Shown here: positions 59,097 through 60,000 of the stretch, piece after piece
Position numbering within the stretch: position 1 is the first letter of the stretch
Layout: each line of letters opens with the position of its first letter
Assembly (NCBI RefSeq): GCF_030272615.1
Contig: NC_081406.1
Span: 115,043,783-115,103,782 of the forward strand
Origin: Cryptomeria japonica
Taxonomy: Eukaryota; Streptophyta; Pinopsida; Cupressales; Cupressaceae
DNA length: 60,000 nt
Direction: 5' to 3'
The notes under the pieces: generated by a model
Told to the model about the DNA's origin: nothing
The model's input: the letters and a program-made list of their open reading frames with translations, nothing else
Databases searched by the model: none
Position numbers and translations under genes: made by a program

Positions 59097-60000
59097 ATGG
59101 GAGAATACACATTGAGGGAACTTACTCAATGACTCACTAAGTCTAAGCAAGCCTATAATGATCTTATGGTCAAATACAAGGCATCTCAAGCAAAAAGAAG
59201 AGAACATGCAAAGAGGTTGATGGAACTATCTGAAAGTAGTTTTGAAGATGAAGCTAACATGGAAGCTATGATTGCTGAAGTGAATAAGCTGAATGATTCA
59301 AACTCCAATCTGAGAAAGGAGTTGGAAGGACTGACTATTCGGTTTAGCCAAAAGCTTGAGAACCAGAGAAAGACTGAAGATCTGGTAAAAGATAGAGATC
59401 ATGAGATTTCCAAGTTGAAACAAGAGATTAGTGCACTAACTGCTTGCCTTCATGAGAGCAGAATGGAGAAAGAGGACATGCAAGGAGAACTAAACATTTC
59501 CATCTCTGAAAATGCAAGTCTTATGGAGACAAACACTGCTATTTCCAAAGAACTCTTTGAATCAAAGGAAATACTAGCTAATTTTGGCAAAAGTACAGTC
59601 AGGCTAGAGAAAAAGCTTGAGTCATCTAGACCGGCAAAGAATACCAATGGTCTTGGTTTTTCTGGACATGAGGAAGGAGAATCCTCAAGAACAAATGCTG
59701 AAGCATCAAAGAAGCAACTGGCACTCAAAGGAAAAGGTTAGCAAAAATTCAAATCTGTTTGCTTTAACTATCTTAAAGAAGGACACACTACCAATGTATG
59801 TAGGAGCAAAGCCTACAATAATTTTCCTTATTTAATCAACAATATACCTAGATCCAATAAGTTCAATGGTCATTGTTATGCATGCAACAAGTTTGGGCAT
59901 AGAGAATTTGAATGTAGGTCTATAATGGATAACACCGGAAGATATCCTCAGAGGACCAAAGGAATTGGTCCTGAATCTTTTATGAACTGGAACCATAACT
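59097..60000 (+). pseudogene. Element F ORF1: coiled coil plus CCHC knuckles (partial)
   Basis: ATG 59097 (MGEYTLRELTQ) lies 36 bp after the primer site. The frame is broken by TGA at 59130-59132 (CGA expected) and TAG at 59739-59741 (CAG expected), but by nothing else up to the window edge. About 200 residues form a Glu/Lys/Leu coiled coil (AEVNKLNDSNSNLRKELEG, LKQEISAL). A Ser-rich linker follows, then knuckle 1, CFNYLKEGHTTNVC (59760-59801; second Cys replaced by Tyr), and intact knuckle 2, CYACNKFGHREFEC (59874-59915). Further knuckles may lie outside the window. It looks like a GAG substitute: self-assembling by coiled coil and binding RNA by knuckles. This role is inference. Confidence 0.75.

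Larger units (their letters stand above)
57869..60000 (+). mobile_element. Element F: left part of a C-like LTR element, cut by the window end
   Basis: A probable 5' LTR (57869-59046) begins TGTTGTGATTGTCATTG and ends TATTCATCA. It carries the GTTTTTCCC...GGGTTTCCACATC module (about 58839-58863) and AATTCACCCCCCCTC. The primer site ATTGGTATTAGAGCC is at 59047-59061. The ORF behind it has the same architecture as element C ORF1. The left limit is inferred from the TG start, since the 3' LTR is outside the window. Confidence 0.75.

Overview
This 60 kb window is plant nuclear DNA from a large, repeat-rich genome. It holds no intact cellular gene. The evidence is stacked LTR retrotransposons with initiator-Met-tRNA primer sites, TG...CA termini and 5-bp target duplications, plus a degenerate plant-specific LRK10-like receptor kinase. 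A gymnosperm such as a conifer is my best guess, from the style of the repeats; the sequence does not prove it.

Layout. (1) 705-7903: an unrecognised proline-rich minus-strand coding relic, split by a complete Ty1/copia element (A, 1827-7841; LTRs of 894 bp; TSD ATTTG). (2) 8161-11180: degenerate CTTAAGGGG/CCTAAGG repeats with hairpins, carrying a LINE-like minus-strand insertion (9215-9755) flanked by an exact 18-bp duplication. (3) 11200-13260: about 2 kb of purine/pyrimidine tract that switches strand twice. (4) 14768-56492: one LRK10-like kinase pseudogene, opened by four separate LTR elements that together add about 39.7 kb. These are G (15287-17713), B (18545-29483), H (29724-35257, minus strand) and C (35322-56057). 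Reading across each duplication rejoins the kinase sequence. (5) 56588-60000: a minus-strand LTR relic, then the left part of element F, which runs off the window.

Nesting. B carries a Ty3/gypsy GAG-protease element (N1, 19549-23254) inside its 5' LTR. C carries copia element D (39282-50725) and a solo LTR (S, 52307-53555). D carries a GAG-protease-only element (E, 39684-43899) inside its own 5' LTR. Kinase gene > C > D > E is therefore three levels of insertion. Removing the inserts gives about 7.2 kb for B, 7.2 kb for D and 8.0 kb for C.

How the parts work together. A, B and D are (decayed) autonomous copia elements with integrase, reverse transcriptase and RNase H. N1, E, G, H, C and, as far as visible, F show no polymerase and would need help from other elements. 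The most unusual is C, with the related F. Its first ORF is a coiled coil followed by up to five CCHC knuckles, and its second is a long ORF of unknown function that can be followed through two later insertions. Most broken codons in every element, and in the kinase relic, are TAG, TAA or TGA where CAG, CAA, TGG or CGA is expected. This fits decay by deamination of methylated cytosine in silenced chromatin.
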